Shown here: piece after piece, positions 1-8,157 of the stretch
How positions within the stretch are numbered: the stretch's first letter is position 1
Layout: each line of letters starts with the position of its first letter
NCBI GenBank assembly: GCA_040217795.1
Contig: JBEHWK010000043.1
Coordinates: forward strand, 1-22,743
Source: Clostridium_T sp040217795
GTDB lineage: Bacteria; Bacillota; Clostridia; Clostridiales; Clostridiaceae
Reading direction: 5' to 3'
DNA: 22,743 nucleotides
Position numbers and translations under genes: made by a program
Notes under the pieces: generated by a model
What the model saw: only the letters and a program-made list of their open reading frames with translations
The model's database searches: none
What the model was told of the DNA's origin: nothing

Positions 1-19
1 TTTAAGAAGGTGTAGCTAG

Positions 20-1102
20 ATGAAAGAAAATATACTTCAACTTAAAAATGTTTGTAAAATTTTTGATACAAATAAAGTAGTGGATGATGTCTCCATAGAT
101 ATCAGAAAAGGTGAATTTTTAACGCTTCTTGGACCAAGCGGATGCGGTAAAACAACAACCTTGAGGATGATTGCGGGTTTTGAAGCTCCAAGCTCAGGTT
201 CAATCTGGCTTGAAGGGAAACCTGTTGAAGAGAAGGAGCCTTATGAAAGAAACATAAATACAGTTTTTCAGAATTATGCTCTGTTCCCTCATATGAATGT
301 ATTTGACAATATAGCTTTCGGATTGAAAATGAAAAAGGTCCCTAAAAATGAAATAAAAGAGAGAGTATTGGAAGTATTAAAGCTTGTTCAATTAGAAGGA
401 TTTGCGGACAGGCCATCTTCCCAATTAAGCGGAGGGCAGAAACAAAGGGTTGCAATAGCAAGAGCAATAGTTAACAAACCAAAGGTTCTTTTGCTTGATG
501 AGCCCCTTGGTGCTCTGGATCTTAAACTTCGCAAACAGATGCAGCTTGAGCTTAAACACCTTCAGGTTAAATTAGGCATTACTTTTATTTATGTTACTCA
601 CGACCAGGAGGAAGCTCTTACCATGTCTGACAGGATAATAGTTATGAACGGCGGCAGAATTGAACAGATGGGAAGCCCTGCAGAAATCTACGAGGAACCG
701 AAAACTAAATTTGTTGCTGATTTTATTGGTGAAAGCAATATTTATGACGGTAATGTCACAAGGATTATTGATGATGAACTTTGCGAAATCAATTCTGAAG
801 GAGTTCTGTTTACCTTAAGGAATTCCGGGAATAAACCCGGGGAACCAGTGTCTTTCTCAATAAGGCCAGAACACATTTTTATAAATTCCCAAGTGAAAGA
901 GAACAATGTTTCTGTCATTGCAACATTAAAGGAAGTTTTCTTTATGGGATCAATATTAAAATATATTTTTATTCTGAGCAATAACAGGGAAATCGTTGTA
1001 ACGCAGCAACCAGAAACTGTTGAGAAGATACCTGCAGGCGGAAAGGCACGCCTTAGCTGGAAAATAAGCAAAGCAAGCATTCTTGCAAGTCAGGAGGCAT
1101 AG
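20..1102 (+). CDS. potA: Spermidine/putrescine ABC transporter ATPase PotA
   Basis: The 360-aa cytoplasmic ATPase energises polyamine import with PotB, PotC and PotD. Visible motifs are Walker A GPSGCGKT (residues 38-45), Q-loop FQNYALFP (83-90), signature LSGGQKQR (136-143), Walker B LLLDEP (157-162) and the switch histidine in VTHD. The region after about residue 235 is a TOBE-like regulatory extension, as usual for PotA and MalK-type ATPases, and total length fits the family. The start at 20 follows an AAGAAGGTG ribosome binding site at 5-13. It is the first gene of the operon visible here; potB starts 2 nt after its stop. Any promoter or upstream regulator gene lies outside the window. 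The downstream PotB, PotC and PotD make the polyamine assignment much firmer than the ATPase alone would. Confidence 0.95.
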   Translation: MKENILQLKNVCKIFDTNKVVDDVSIDIRKGEFLTLLGPSGCGKTTTLRMIAGFEAPSSGSIWLEGKPVEEKEPYERNINTVFQNYALFPHMNVFDNIAFGLKMKKVPKNEIKERVLEVLKLVQLEGFADRPSSQLSGGQKQRVAIARAIVNKPKVLLLDEPLGALDLKLRKQMQLELKHLQVKLGITFIYVTHDQEEALTMSDRIIVMNGGRIEQMGSPAEIYEEPKTKFVADFIGESNIYDGNVTRIIDDELCEINSEGVLFTLRNSGNKPGEPVSFSIRPEHIFINSQVKENNVSVIATLKEVFFMGSILKYIFILSNNREIVVTQQPETVEKIPAGGKARLSWKISKASILASQEA

Positions 1103-1104
1103 CT

Positions 1105-1968
1105 ATGAAGAAGAAATATAAAGAAATATCTGGTATTTTTACAACCATTATGCCTTCTTTCGCATGGATGGCAGTATTCCTTGCAATACCGATGATTTAT
1201 ATTGTTTTGATATCATTTTTTACCAGAGGTACATATGGGCAGATAATACATAAATTCACTATAAACAATTTTACAGCACTTTTTGATCCGTTATATTTGG
1301 GTGTATTTTGGGATTCCATTATAATGTCCTTTTTTACAACATTATTTTGTCTTGTTCTGGGTTATCCCTTTGCATATTCTATTGCAAGGGTGGACAAAAA
1401 GTACAGGGGTATTTTAATGATTCTTATTATAATACCATTCTGGACTAATTCACTTATAAGAACTTATGCATGGATTTTACTCCTTGGTGTCGGAGGGATA
1501 TTCAATAATATACTCATGAGCCTGAAAATCATATCCCAGCCAATACAAATGTTGTATAATTACGGAGCTATATTTATCGGTATGGTATATACACTTTTTC
1601 CATTTATGGTGCTGCCCTTATGCACAGCCATAGATAAGCTTGACAAAAGTTACCTTGAAGCTGCTTCAGACCTTGGAGCCAAGCCCTGGGATAGATTCTG
1701 GAACATAACAGTACCTTTGACTATGCCGGGAATTACTGCAGGATCTATTCTTGTTTTTATTCCTTCACTGGGTTACTTTTTTATCTCGGATCTTATGGGT
1801 GGAAGCAAGAAGATGCTTATCGGAAACCTGATTCAGAATCAGTTTCTCACAGCCAGAAACTGGCCCCTTGGTGCTGCCCTTTCTGTAATTCTGATCCTTC
1901 TTACATTTATATTAATAGGGGGATTGAATAAATTAACAGGAAAGAAAGGCAGTATGGAGGTTTTTTAA
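1105..1968 (+). CDS. potB: Spermidine/putrescine ABC transporter permease PotB
   Basis: This 287-aa integral membrane permease forms half of the polyamine channel. About six hydrophobic segments are visible, beginning with a long N-terminal helix (residues about 15-38). The cytoplasmic EAA loop that docks to PotA is present as YLEAASDLGAKPWDRFWNITVPLTMPG, quoted here in pieces: YLEAASDLGAKP, then WDRFWNITVPL. The start at 1105 is preceded by AGGAGG inside the end of potA, and the stop abuts the potC start, so translation is probably coupled. Family members are usually 275-300 aa, so the gene looks intact. Confidence 0.93.
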   Translation: MKKKYKEISGIFTTIMPSFAWMAVFLAIPMIYIVLISFFTRGTYGQIIHKFTINNFTALFDPLYLGVFWDSIIMSFFTTLFCLVLGYPFAYSIARVDKKYRGILMILIIIPFWTNSLIRTYAWILLLGVGGIFNNILMSLKIISQPIQMLYNYGAIFIGMVYTLFPFMVLPLCTAIDKLDKSYLEAASDLGAKPWDRFWNITVPLTMPGITAGSILVFIPSLGYFFISDLMGGSKKMLIGNLIQNQFLTARNWPLGAALSVILILLTFILIGGLNKLTGKKGSMEVF

Positions 1969-2745
1969 ATGAAGAAAAATACATTGACTACTATATTTTA
2001 TGTATGCTGCATATATACATTTTTATATTTGCCTATTCTTATACTTATTGTATTTTCATTCAATACTTCAAAAGTAAATGCAGTATGGACAGGTTTTACA
2101 TTTAACTGGTATTCAAAACTTTTAATGGACAAGCAGATATTGAATGCTTTAAAAAACACATTGATAGTGGCATTTTCCAGCACATTAATATCTACAATAC
2201 TTGGAACCCTTACAGCAGTTGGCATGTATAAATTTAAGTTTAAAGGAAAAAGCGTATTGGATGGATTACTGTACATTCCGGTAGTAATTCCTGAAATAGT
2301 GCTGGGAATAGCTCTGCTGGCATTTTTCAGTGTAGTTAAGGTGAGCCTCGGCATTCCTACATTAATAATTGCCCATGTAACTTTCTGCATGCCTTATGTG
2401 TTTATTGTAGTAAGATCCAGAATTGCAGACTTTGATGCTTCTTTGGAGGAAGCGGCAATGGATCTGGGGGCTACAAAATTTCAAACTTTCAGATATATAA
2501 CATTGCCCATTATTATGCCTGGAATTATTGCAGGTATACTGTTGTCACTTACATTGTCCATGGATGATGTCATAGTAAGCTTTTTTGTTTACGGACCGGA
2601 AAGTGCAACTCTCCCGATCAAGATATTTTCAATGGTTAAAACAGGGGTCAGCCCGGAAATAAATGCACTATCTACTATTATGCTTATGGTTACCTTAACT
2701 TTGGCTTTACTTGGAGAAAAGTTCAAAGCTAAGGAATTTAAATAA
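1969..2745 (+). CDS. potC: Spermidine/putrescine ABC transporter permease PotC
   Basis: The 258-aa second permease of the polyamine importer pairs with PotB in the membrane. Six hydrophobic stretches are visible. The EAA motif reads SLEEAAMDLGATKFQTFRYI and is followed by TLPIIMPGI. The ATG at 1969 directly follows the potB stop, with GGAGG about 11 nt upstream in the potB tail, which indicates translational coupling. Length is typical of PotC. The gene order ATPase, permease, permease, binding protein is the usual one for this transporter, and no frameshift or missing segment is seen. Confidence 0.93.
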   Translation: MKKNTLTTIFYVCCIYTFLYLPILILIVFSFNTSKVNAVWTGFTFNWYSKLLMDKQILNALKNTLIVAFSSTLISTILGTLTAVGMYKFKFKGKSVLDGLLYIPVVIPEIVLGIALLAFFSVVKVSLGIPTLIIAHVTFCMPYVFIVVRSRIADFDASLEEAAMDLGATKFQTFRYITLPIIMPGIIAGILLSLTLSMDDVIVSFFVYGPESATLPIKIFSMVKTGVSPEINALSTIMLMVTLTLALLGEKFKAKEFK

Positions 2746-2761
2746 ACAAAGGGGGATACTT

Positions 2762-3808
2762 ATGTTTAAAAAACTTAGTATTGTATTGGCATTATTATTC
2801 ACTATTTCAGTACCACTGGCAGGCTGTGGTAAAAAAGAAGAGCTTGCAAAGGAAATTAACGTTTATAACTGGTCAGAATACCTTCCGCAGAGTGTTATTG
2901 ACAAGTTCCAGGCGGAAACCGGAATCAAGGTTAATTATGAGACTTATGACTCAAACGAACAGATGCTTGCAAAAATCAGCGCAGGTAATTCAGGCTATGA
3001 CATAGCTGTAGCCAGTGACTATATGGTTGACGTTATGATTAAGCAGAATCTTCTGCAGGAGTTTGATCTGAACAATGTTCCAAACTTCAAAAATATAGGG
3101 GATGAATATAAAAAAGCTTCCTATGATCCTGAAAACAAGTATTCAGTTGCATACATGGTTGGAAGCGCAATAATAGCAGTAAATAAAGATAAGGTAACAA
3201 AAAAAATCACTTCAGTTGCAGATTTATGGGACCCTTCATTGAAAAACTCTCTGGTAGTTTTAGATGATGAAAGAGCCATAATCGGACTGGCACTTAAGAA
3301 ACTTGGATATTCTCTGAATGAAACAGACCCTGCAAAACTTGAACAAGCTAAGAAGGAATTGATAAAACTGAAACCTAATATAAAAGCTTTTGACAGTGCA
3401 AGTCCTAAAAAGCTTTTAATCAGCGGTGAAGCAACAGTAGGTTATGTGTGGAATGCGGAAGTTGCGTTGGCTAAAAAAGATAATCCAAGCATTGAGGCAG
3501 TTTATCCAAAAGAAGGGGTATACCTGTGGCAGGATAACTTTATTCTTCCAAAAGGTGGAGAGCACAAAAAAGAAGCTGAAATGTTCATTAATTTCCTTTT
3601 AAGGGATGATGTAAGCAAGATGATTTCTGATGAATTCCCTTATACAAATCCAAATGCTGCAGCAAGAAAGCTTATGGATAAGAGCGTAACAGACAACACA
3701 ATAGTATATCCAACAAGTGACCTTGTGAAAAACGGAGAACACTTGAAAGATCTTGGAGATACAACCCAATTATATGATAAAATATGGACTGAGTTTAAAC
3801 AGCAGTAA
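2762..3808 (+). CDS. potD: Polyamine-binding lipoprotein PotD
   Basis: The 348-aa extracellular substrate-binding lipoprotein delivers spermidine or putrescine to PotBC. The N-terminus is a lipoprotein signal: two lysines, a hydrophobic core, and lipobox LAGC with the lipidated cysteine at residue 22. The mature part starts with EINVYNWSEYLP and has FQAETGIKVNYETYDSNE, typical of PotD/PotF-type type II periplasmic folds. The reading frame is open back to 2711, but the ATG at 2762 is preferred: it has GGGGGAT 4-10 nt upstream and begins an ideal signal peptide, while the longer form would overlap potC and add a charged leader. Exact polyamine preference cannot be read from sequence. Confidence 0.94.
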   Translation: MFKKLSIVLALLFTISVPLAGCGKKEELAKEINVYNWSEYLPQSVIDKFQAETGIKVNYETYDSNEQMLAKISAGNSGYDIAVASDYMVDVMIKQNLLQEFDLNNVPNFKNIGDEYKKASYDPENKYSVAYMVGSAIIAVNKDKVTKKITSVADLWDPSLKNSLVVLDDERAIIGLALKKLGYSLNETDPAKLEQAKKELIKLKPNIKAFDSASPKKLLISGEATVGYVWNAEVALAKKDNPSIEAVYPKEGVYLWQDNFILPKGGEHKKEAEMFINFLLRDDVSKMISDEFPYTNPNAAARKLMDKSVTDNTIVYPTSDLVKNGEHLKDLGDTTQLYDKIWTEFKQQ

Positions 3809-3826
3809 AAACAGAGGATGCAAAAT

Positions 3827-3867
3827 ACCCCAGGGGTCGTTCCATATACTGGAACGACCCCTGGGGT
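3827..3867. terminator. Perfect 18-bp palindrome between convergent potD and GGDEF gene
   Basis: Arms 3827-3844 and 3850-3867 are exact reverse complements around a 5-nt TATAC loop. The plus side continues GCTTTTG and the minus side ATTTTGC, so U-runs are short on both sides. Its position between converging stop codons fits a bidirectional terminator. Its arm contains AGGGGTCGTTCC, which differs from the TCAGGC-type hairpins elsewhere in the window. Confidence 0.8.
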
Positions 3868-3878
3868 GCTTTTGAAGA

Positions 3879-5018
3879 TTATTCCAATAAATTTTTTCTG
3901 CTCCGTTTTACCTTGTACATTAACTCATCAACATATTGAATATATTCATCTACGGTCATGTTGCTGTGAAAATCATATAAGTCATAACCATAGCTGAATT
4001 CCAGTTTACAGGAATGATTCAGGGTGTTGTTATAGTTTTCAATAGAATCTGAAATTCTTTCCATTATTGTTTCAACATGGCTTCTGCTTTCTACGTTAAG
4101 GAACAGGATGAACTCATCTCCTCCGTAACGTGTGATGGAATCACCCTTACGCAATATTTTATTAATAATCTGCACCAGGTCTTTCAGGAGTTTATCCCCC
4201 TCATTATGCCCCAACTTATCATTTATTGCCTTAAAGTTATCCAGATCAATAAATACAATTGAAAAACCTATGGATTTATTATTCTGCCTAATTCTTCTAT
4301 GGAGATGGGAGTGTAGTTTTTCACGCGACCATGCTCCGGTAAGATAATCTTTCTGAAGCATCTGCTGCTGCAAATAACTGTATAACATTATCATTGAAAA
4401 GGCAATTGAACTCCATATTAATAAAATCCCATAAACCAGTGATTGAACCAATCCTCCTATAGCCGGAAAAACTCCAAATAACATGAAGGGCAAGAATTCT
4501 ATTTTAGTCAGCCTTTTTTTGTTTATATATATAAATATATAGCTGAAGGCAAGGTAAAAATATGCTGTTGCTACCGGCATGAAAAATAAGAAACTCCGTT
4601 CATAAACATTGCTTTCCGTGATATTAAAGACTGCTTTTGTAAATGGACTTGTTAATACAAGCAAAATATTTGCAATAGCAGGAAGTAAAAGAATATTGTG
4701 ATTTTTTATCATGAGGTTCTCATCATCATATATCCATAAATTAACGAATATACACCATAAATATACAACTATAGGCCCTGATGAAAATAAAATCAAATGC
4801 AGGATGGAAGCAACCGGTATTAACCACATATAAGGTTGTTTATTAATAATGCAGGTTAATGTTTCAACGCTCAATATAGAAGTATTTAAAATAAACATAA
4901 TGGTAAATATTTTGTTTTTTCTTTCCTTAAGGTCAAGCCTACTTAATATGTTTATTAGAAAAATAATGGACACAAAGATTGCAGTTAAATTATTTGAAAT
5001 TCTGAAAAACAAATTCAT
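3879..5018 (-). CDS. Membrane-bound diguanylate cyclase (GGDEF domain)
   Basis: The protein (379 aa from the chosen start) probably makes cyclic di-GMP from two GTP at the membrane. The N-terminal ~220 residues hold about seven or eight hydrophobic helices with no recognisable extracellular sensor. The C-terminal GGDEF domain begins near DYLTGAWSREKL. The active-site motif is intact (RYGGDEF, GGDEF at about 299-303) and an inhibitory I-site RKGD sits exactly five residues before it, so product inhibition is expected. No EAL or HD-GYP domain follows. The frame is open to 5078, but the ATG at 5018 has GGAG about 10 nt upstream and starts at the first membrane helix, while 5078 lacks a good ribosome binding site. 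The gene converges on potD and diverges from the ABC pair. The input signal is unknown. Confidence 0.9.
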   Translation of the reverse strand: MNLFFRISNNLTAIFVSIIFLINILSRLDLKERKNKIFTIMFILNTSILSVETLTCIINKQPYMWLIPVASILHLILFSSGPIVVYLWCIFVNLWIYDDENLMIKNHNILLLPAIANILLVLTSPFTKAVFNITESNVYERSFLFFMPVATAYFYLAFSYIFIYINKKRLTKIEFLPFMLFGVFPAIGGLVQSLVYGILLIWSSIAFSMIMLYSYLQQQMLQKDYLTGAWSREKLHSHLHRRIRQNNKSIGFSIVFIDLDNFKAINDKLGHNEGDKLLKDLVQIINKILRKGDSITRYGGDEFILFLNVESRSHVETIMERISDSIENYNNTLNHSCKLEFSYGYDLYDFHSNMTVDEYIQYVDELMYKVKRSRKNLLE

Positions 5019-5271
5019 AATGAATATTCTCCATTCGTATATTGTAAGTGAACCGCCATAACAGGGTTGGATTTGCATCTTTCTGAACCTGCAGATCCAT
5101 TATTATTTTTATATCATATTTATGACATTTTATCTACATATTTTACATTTATAAGTAATATTCTATACAATTGTATAAGGTTTGAACATTTGTATATTGT
5201 TGCATCACCTGGAAAACATAATATATAATATTATTCAAGATACTTTAAACATTAAAGGAGGCAGACTAAAC
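5019..5271. other. AT-rich divergent intergenic region
   Basis: This 253-nt gap separates the minus-strand GGDEF gene from the plus-strand ABC ATPase gene. It is strongly AT-rich and must hold promoters for both directions. Only the plus-strand promoter candidate (listed separately) is convincing. On the minus strand several TATAAA-like strings occur without a clear -35 partner. No hairpin of note was seen. Confidence 0.5.
5200..5229 (+). promoter_or_regulatory. Candidate vegetative promoter for the ABC exporter operon
   Basis: TTGCAT (5200-5205) and TATAAT (5224-5229) are separated by 18 nt, close to a sigma-A promoter. It lies 42 nt before the start codon at 5272, which has an AAGGAGG site at 5255-5261. 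The -35 matches consensus at four of six bases. Confidence 0.5.
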
Positions 5272-5982
5272 ATGAGGCTCATTTTAGAAGAAATTGAAAA
5301 AAACTATGACAGCAAAGAAGTTTTGAAAAAGGCGTCCTTTACCTTTGAAAAGGGTAAAATATATGGATTATTAGGAAGAAATGGTGCAGGAAAAACAACA
5401 TTATTCAATTGCATAAGTGGTGATACCAAGTTTGACGGGGGAAAAATCAAGCTATGGGAAGAAGAAAAACTTGAAACCGAGGATATATACTCCAAGGTCG
5501 GATATGTATTTTCAGAGCCGGTTCTTCCGGATTTTCTCACAGGGTATGAGTTTTTAAAATTCTTTATTGATATTAATAAAGATAAAATTGAAGATCTCCT
5601 CACCATAGAAGAATATTTTGAAATAATAAAAATTAAGGATGAAGACTGGTACAGGCTTATAAAAGGGTATTCTCACGGTATGAAAAACAAGCTTCAGATG
5701 TTATGTTTCCTTATAACCAGACCACCGGTAATACTTCTTGATGAACCACTTACCTCCTTTGATGTGGTGGTGGCCTTAGAAATCAAGAATCTGCTTAAGC
5801 ATATTAAAAGTCAGCACATAATTATTTTTTCAACTCATATACTTCAATTGGCTGCAGATTTGTGCGATGAGATTGTAGTACTTAATAACGGACAGCTGGA
5901 AAGTCTAAATAATGAAGTGCTGAAAAGCGGTGAATTCGAGGAAAAGGTTGTGGAGATATTAAAGGAGGGAACCAATGATTAG
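5272..5982 (+). CDS. ABC transporter ATP-binding protein with degenerate signature motif
   Basis: The 236-aa ATPase most likely drives the permease encoded immediately downstream. Walker A is GRNGAGKT (35-42), Walker B is VILLDEP (153-159) with SFD after it, and the switch region is FSTH (H189). The signature is unusual: YSHGMKNKLQ replaces LSGGQ (133-137), and the Q-loop glutamine is not evident in GYVFSEPVLPDF. Such divergence is seen in many single-domain ATPases of ABC-2-type exporters. The frame is open to 5182, but the ATG at 5272 with AAGGAGG ten nt upstream begins right at the beta-strand that opens the fold. Its stop overlaps the permease start by 8 nt, so the two are coupled. Substrate is unknown. 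Confidence 0.88.
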   Translation: MRLILEEIEKNYDSKEVLKKASFTFEKGKIYGLLGRNGAGKTTLFNCISGDTKFDGGKIKLWEEEKLETEDIYSKVGYVFSEPVLPDFLTGYEFLKFFIDINKDKIEDLLTIEEYFEIIKIKDEDWYRLIKGYSHGMKNKLQMLCFLITRPPVILLDEPLTSFDVVVALEIKNLLKHIKSQHIIIFSTHILQLAADLCDEIVVLNNGQLESLNNEVLKSGEFEEKVVEILKEGTND

Positions 5983-7579
5983 ATCTATAATGAATGGATA
6001 TAAGGTAACTTTCGCACAATCTGCCAACGCCATGATTTATTTTCTAAAAAGAATTCCTGTGGTTGGAAAGAAAATACCGGACAGCATTTACAAACAAACA
6101 ACTATTAAGTCTGAGCTGGCGGTGATAAGTGAAATATTTAAGATTTTTGGAGGCTTTTTCAGAAAGGCATTGTATTTGGGAATAATGGTTATTATTCCGG
6201 CTTTTTTCATTTATCACGACAGAAGCGTGCTGCTGATGCCATTTTTACATATGTTTTTTATTTTGAGTTTTGTTTTAGGATCATTGATGAAGTCTGAAAT
6301 ATTTACATATGATAAGGCGGCATATGACATGGTGATGCTTATGAAGATGGATGCAAAAAGTTATTATATTGGACAGGTAATATATTCAAAAATTACAGAG
6401 TTTCTGGGCTTTTTACTTCCATTAATCATTATAGGGCTTTTTATCGGCATATCTCCCCTTAAGGTTCTGGTTCTTTTATTGGAGCTGGCAGCCTTCAGAT
6501 TTATTGGAGAGTTGGCAAAGTTAATTCTTTATGTTAAGTTTGATAAAATACTGTCCATGAATCCGTTAATGATGACAACACTGATAATTTCATTGCTGGC
6601 AGCTGCCTATATTCCTCCGATATTTGGACATGTTTTAAATCTTCAGGTTATACTTTTTAATTTTGTTGGAGCAATGGCAGTAATTTTATCAGGTGCAGCA
6701 GCTTTTTGGTGCTTATGGAGATACAGAGGATATAATTTTATAGCCAAAACCCTTTTAACCAGGGAAAATGTTATTAATGAAGAAGTCTTTATGACAGATG
6801 TTCGATCTGCTGATGTAAAGCTTGATGAAAAGAAAATGACCAGTGAAGAGCTTCATAGTGATAGATTGAGCCAAAAACAAGGTTATGAGTATCTTAACGC
6901 CATATTTTTCTTAAGACACAGAAAAATACTTGTATCACCAATTAAATTCAGGGTTGCCATTATAGGAACCTTGTCAGTGGCGGGAATTATTGCTCTTTTT
7001 TTCTTTCCTGAAGTGAAACCGGAACTGGTCAATGCCATTAAACACAGTACTCCGGCTTTAGTGTTCATCATGTATATAATGGCTACGGGAGAAAGAACCT
7101 GCAAAGCCATGTTCTATAATTGTGATGCGGGACTTCTCAGGTACAGATATTATCGGGAAGCAAGAGTTATCATATCAAACTTTACTTCAAGATTGAAAAG
7201 AGTTGTATTACTTAATTCAATTCCTGCTTTTGCCCTGTGTCTGGCTATAATGGCACTGGTACTGGCTTGCGGCTATGGAAATGAATTGATTGGCCTGATT
7301 CCAACTTTTTTATGCATTATATGCTTATCATGCTTCTTTTCAATACATCATCTGTTTATGTATTATGTTATTCAACCTTATACTCCGTCCCTCACAATAC
7401 AAAGCCCTCTATATAAGGTGGCAAACGGAGTTATATACTTAATCAGCTACGGCTGCCTGCAAATAAGAAACACATCATATTATTTTACTTTTGGTGTTTT
7501 GGCAGTAACAGTGGTTTATATGGCTGTAGCCCTTATTGTAACTTACAGAGTGGCTCCAAAAACTTTTAAGTTAAGGTAG
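5975..7579 (+). CDS. Large ABC-2-like permease of a putative exporter
   Basis: This 534-aa protein has about twelve hydrophobic segments in two groups (residues about 60-250 and 330-530). They are separated by a charged cytoplasmic stretch (about 260-310) rich in Asp, Glu and Lys. It resembles the long putative ABC exporter permeases that pair with a single small ATPase in Firmicutes, although no diagnostic motif identifies a substrate. It starts with ATG at 5975 inside the ATPase gene, preceded by AAGGAGGG. The ATPase gene and this one look like a complete exporter. There is no adjacent regulator, peptide precursor or immunity gene to suggest bacteriocin or antibiotic transport. The operon ends at the hairpin just after 7579. 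Confidence 0.8.
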   Translation: MIRSIMNGYKVTFAQSANAMIYFLKRIPVVGKKIPDSIYKQTTIKSELAVISEIFKIFGGFFRKALYLGIMVIIPAFFIYHDRSVLLMPFLHMFFILSFVLGSLMKSEIFTYDKAAYDMVMLMKMDAKSYYIGQVIYSKITEFLGFLLPLIIIGLFIGISPLKVLVLLLELAAFRFIGELAKLILYVKFDKILSMNPLMMTTLIISLLAAAYIPPIFGHVLNLQVILFNFVGAMAVILSGAAAFWCLWRYRGYNFIAKTLLTRENVINEEVFMTDVRSADVKLDEKKMTSEELHSDRLSQKQGYEYLNAIFFLRHRKILVSPIKFRVAIIGTLSVAGIIALFFFPEVKPELVNAIKHSTPALVFIMYIMATGERTCKAMFYNCDAGLLRYRYYREARVIISNFTSRLKRVVLLNSIPAFALCLAIMALVLACGYGNELIGLIPTFLCIICLSCFFSIHHLFMYYVIQPYTPSLTIQSPLYKVANGVIYLISYGCLQIRNTSYYFTFGVLAVTVVYMAVALIVTYRVAPKTFKLR

Positions 7580-7581
7580 AA

Positions 7582-7629
7582 TCAGGCATGCTTCCTAAAA
7601 AACGGAAGTGTGCCTGACCCAATTTTTTT
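7582..7629 (+). terminator. Hairpin terminator of the ABC operon (TCAGGC repeat family)
   Basis: Arms TCAGGCATGCTTCC (7582-7595) and GGAAGTGTGCCTGA (7604-7617) pair over 14 positions with two G-U pairs. They are followed by CCCAA and seven T residues. It begins 3 nt after the permease stop. The arm sequence belongs to the dispersed TCAGGC...GCCTGA family seen elsewhere in the window. Confidence 0.8.
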
Positions 7630-7676
7630 AAATAATATTCTCGCAGATAAAAATTCAGAGGAGTATAATTAAATTA
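7622..7676 (+). promoter_or_regulatory. Bipartite promoter-like repeat, copy A
   Basis: ATTTTTTT (7622-7629), one base, AATAATATTCTC (7631-7642), 17 unconserved bases, then GGAGTATAATTAAATTA (7660-7676). The same blocks with identical spacing occur at 15246-15300. It contains TATAAT, but no TTGACA-like -35 lies at the vegetative distance. It sits 108 nt before the 56-aa ORF. The poly-T block is also the U-run of the preceding terminator. Confidence 0.5.
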
Positions 7677-7784
7677 GGAGATAATGTTTAAAATATTATA
7701 GAGTGTATCAGCAAAAAACATAAATTTATTGAATTTTGTTTTGCTGTAATCTGGAGTAATATTAATAAAAAGGAGGTCTTTGTT

Positions 7785-7955
7785 GTGAATAAAGAAGTAA
7801 ATATTAAATTGGATTATGCTGACTTCCAAAACCTTATTGATATGGCTGAACAGGCAATAGAAGATTTAGAAGATAAGGTGAGCTTTGCTGAAGGTATTGT
7901 GAGAGGCAGCTACAAGGAGTTACTAAAGAAACTGAAGATATATGAAAGCAAATAA
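7785..7955 (+). CDS. Small hypothetical protein, 56 aa
   Basis: This short ORF starts with GTG at 7785, preceded by AAGGAGG at 7770-7776 (8 nt spacing), and ends with TAA at 7953-7955. The product is acidic in the middle (EQAIEDLEDK), lysine-rich at the end (KELLKKLKIYESK), predicted mostly helical, and has no signal peptide, membrane helix or cysteine. The strong ribosome binding site, normal codon use and flanking hairpins support a real gene. No family was recognised. It is alone between the ABC operon and sbcD, and shares an upstream promoter-like element with the ytfI-gerW operon, which may hint at common regulation. Confidence 0.65.
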   Translation: MNKEVNIKLDYADFQNLIDMAEQAIEDLEDKVSFAEGIVRGSYKELLKKLKIYESK

Positions 7956-7967
7956 TCACAATGAATT

Positions 7968-8011
7968 AGGGTCAGGCGCCCCTCCTGAAATATGGAGGCG
8001 TACCTGACCCT
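7968..8011. repeat. GGGTCAGGC-type intergenic hairpin
   Basis: Arms 7968-7985 and 7994-8011 pair over 18 positions with two mismatches and one G-U, around an 8-nt loop. The outer ends are AGGGTCAGG and CCTGACCCT. No U-run follows on the plus strand, so a terminator role for the 56-aa ORF is uncertain. It is the most complete copy of the family in the window. Confidence 0.75.
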
Positions 8012-8157
8012 GATTAGTTACCGCAGGGCTTCAACTGCAAGTACAAATTAAGTTTCAGTAAAGGAACCCTATAGTTCAACTTAAATCCTTGTGATAAAAT
8101 AAATATATGATTAAGTGGTAAACTTTACACTAACTAGAATTTGGAGGGGAAGAGCAA

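Noticed and set aside
742..1080. 112-codon open frame on the minus strand inside potA
   Set aside because: Shadow of a well-conserved coding region; no ribosome binding site and no recognisable protein.
2711..2761. Earlier in-frame ATG for potD at 2711
   Set aside because: It overlaps potC and would put a charged leader before the lipoprotein signal peptide; 2762 has its own GGGGG site.
5272..7955. Lantibiotic or bacteriocin cluster around the ABC exporter and the 56-aa ORF
   Set aside because: The 56-aa ORF has no leader, GG cleavage site or cysteines, is separated by a terminator, and no modification or immunity gene is present.
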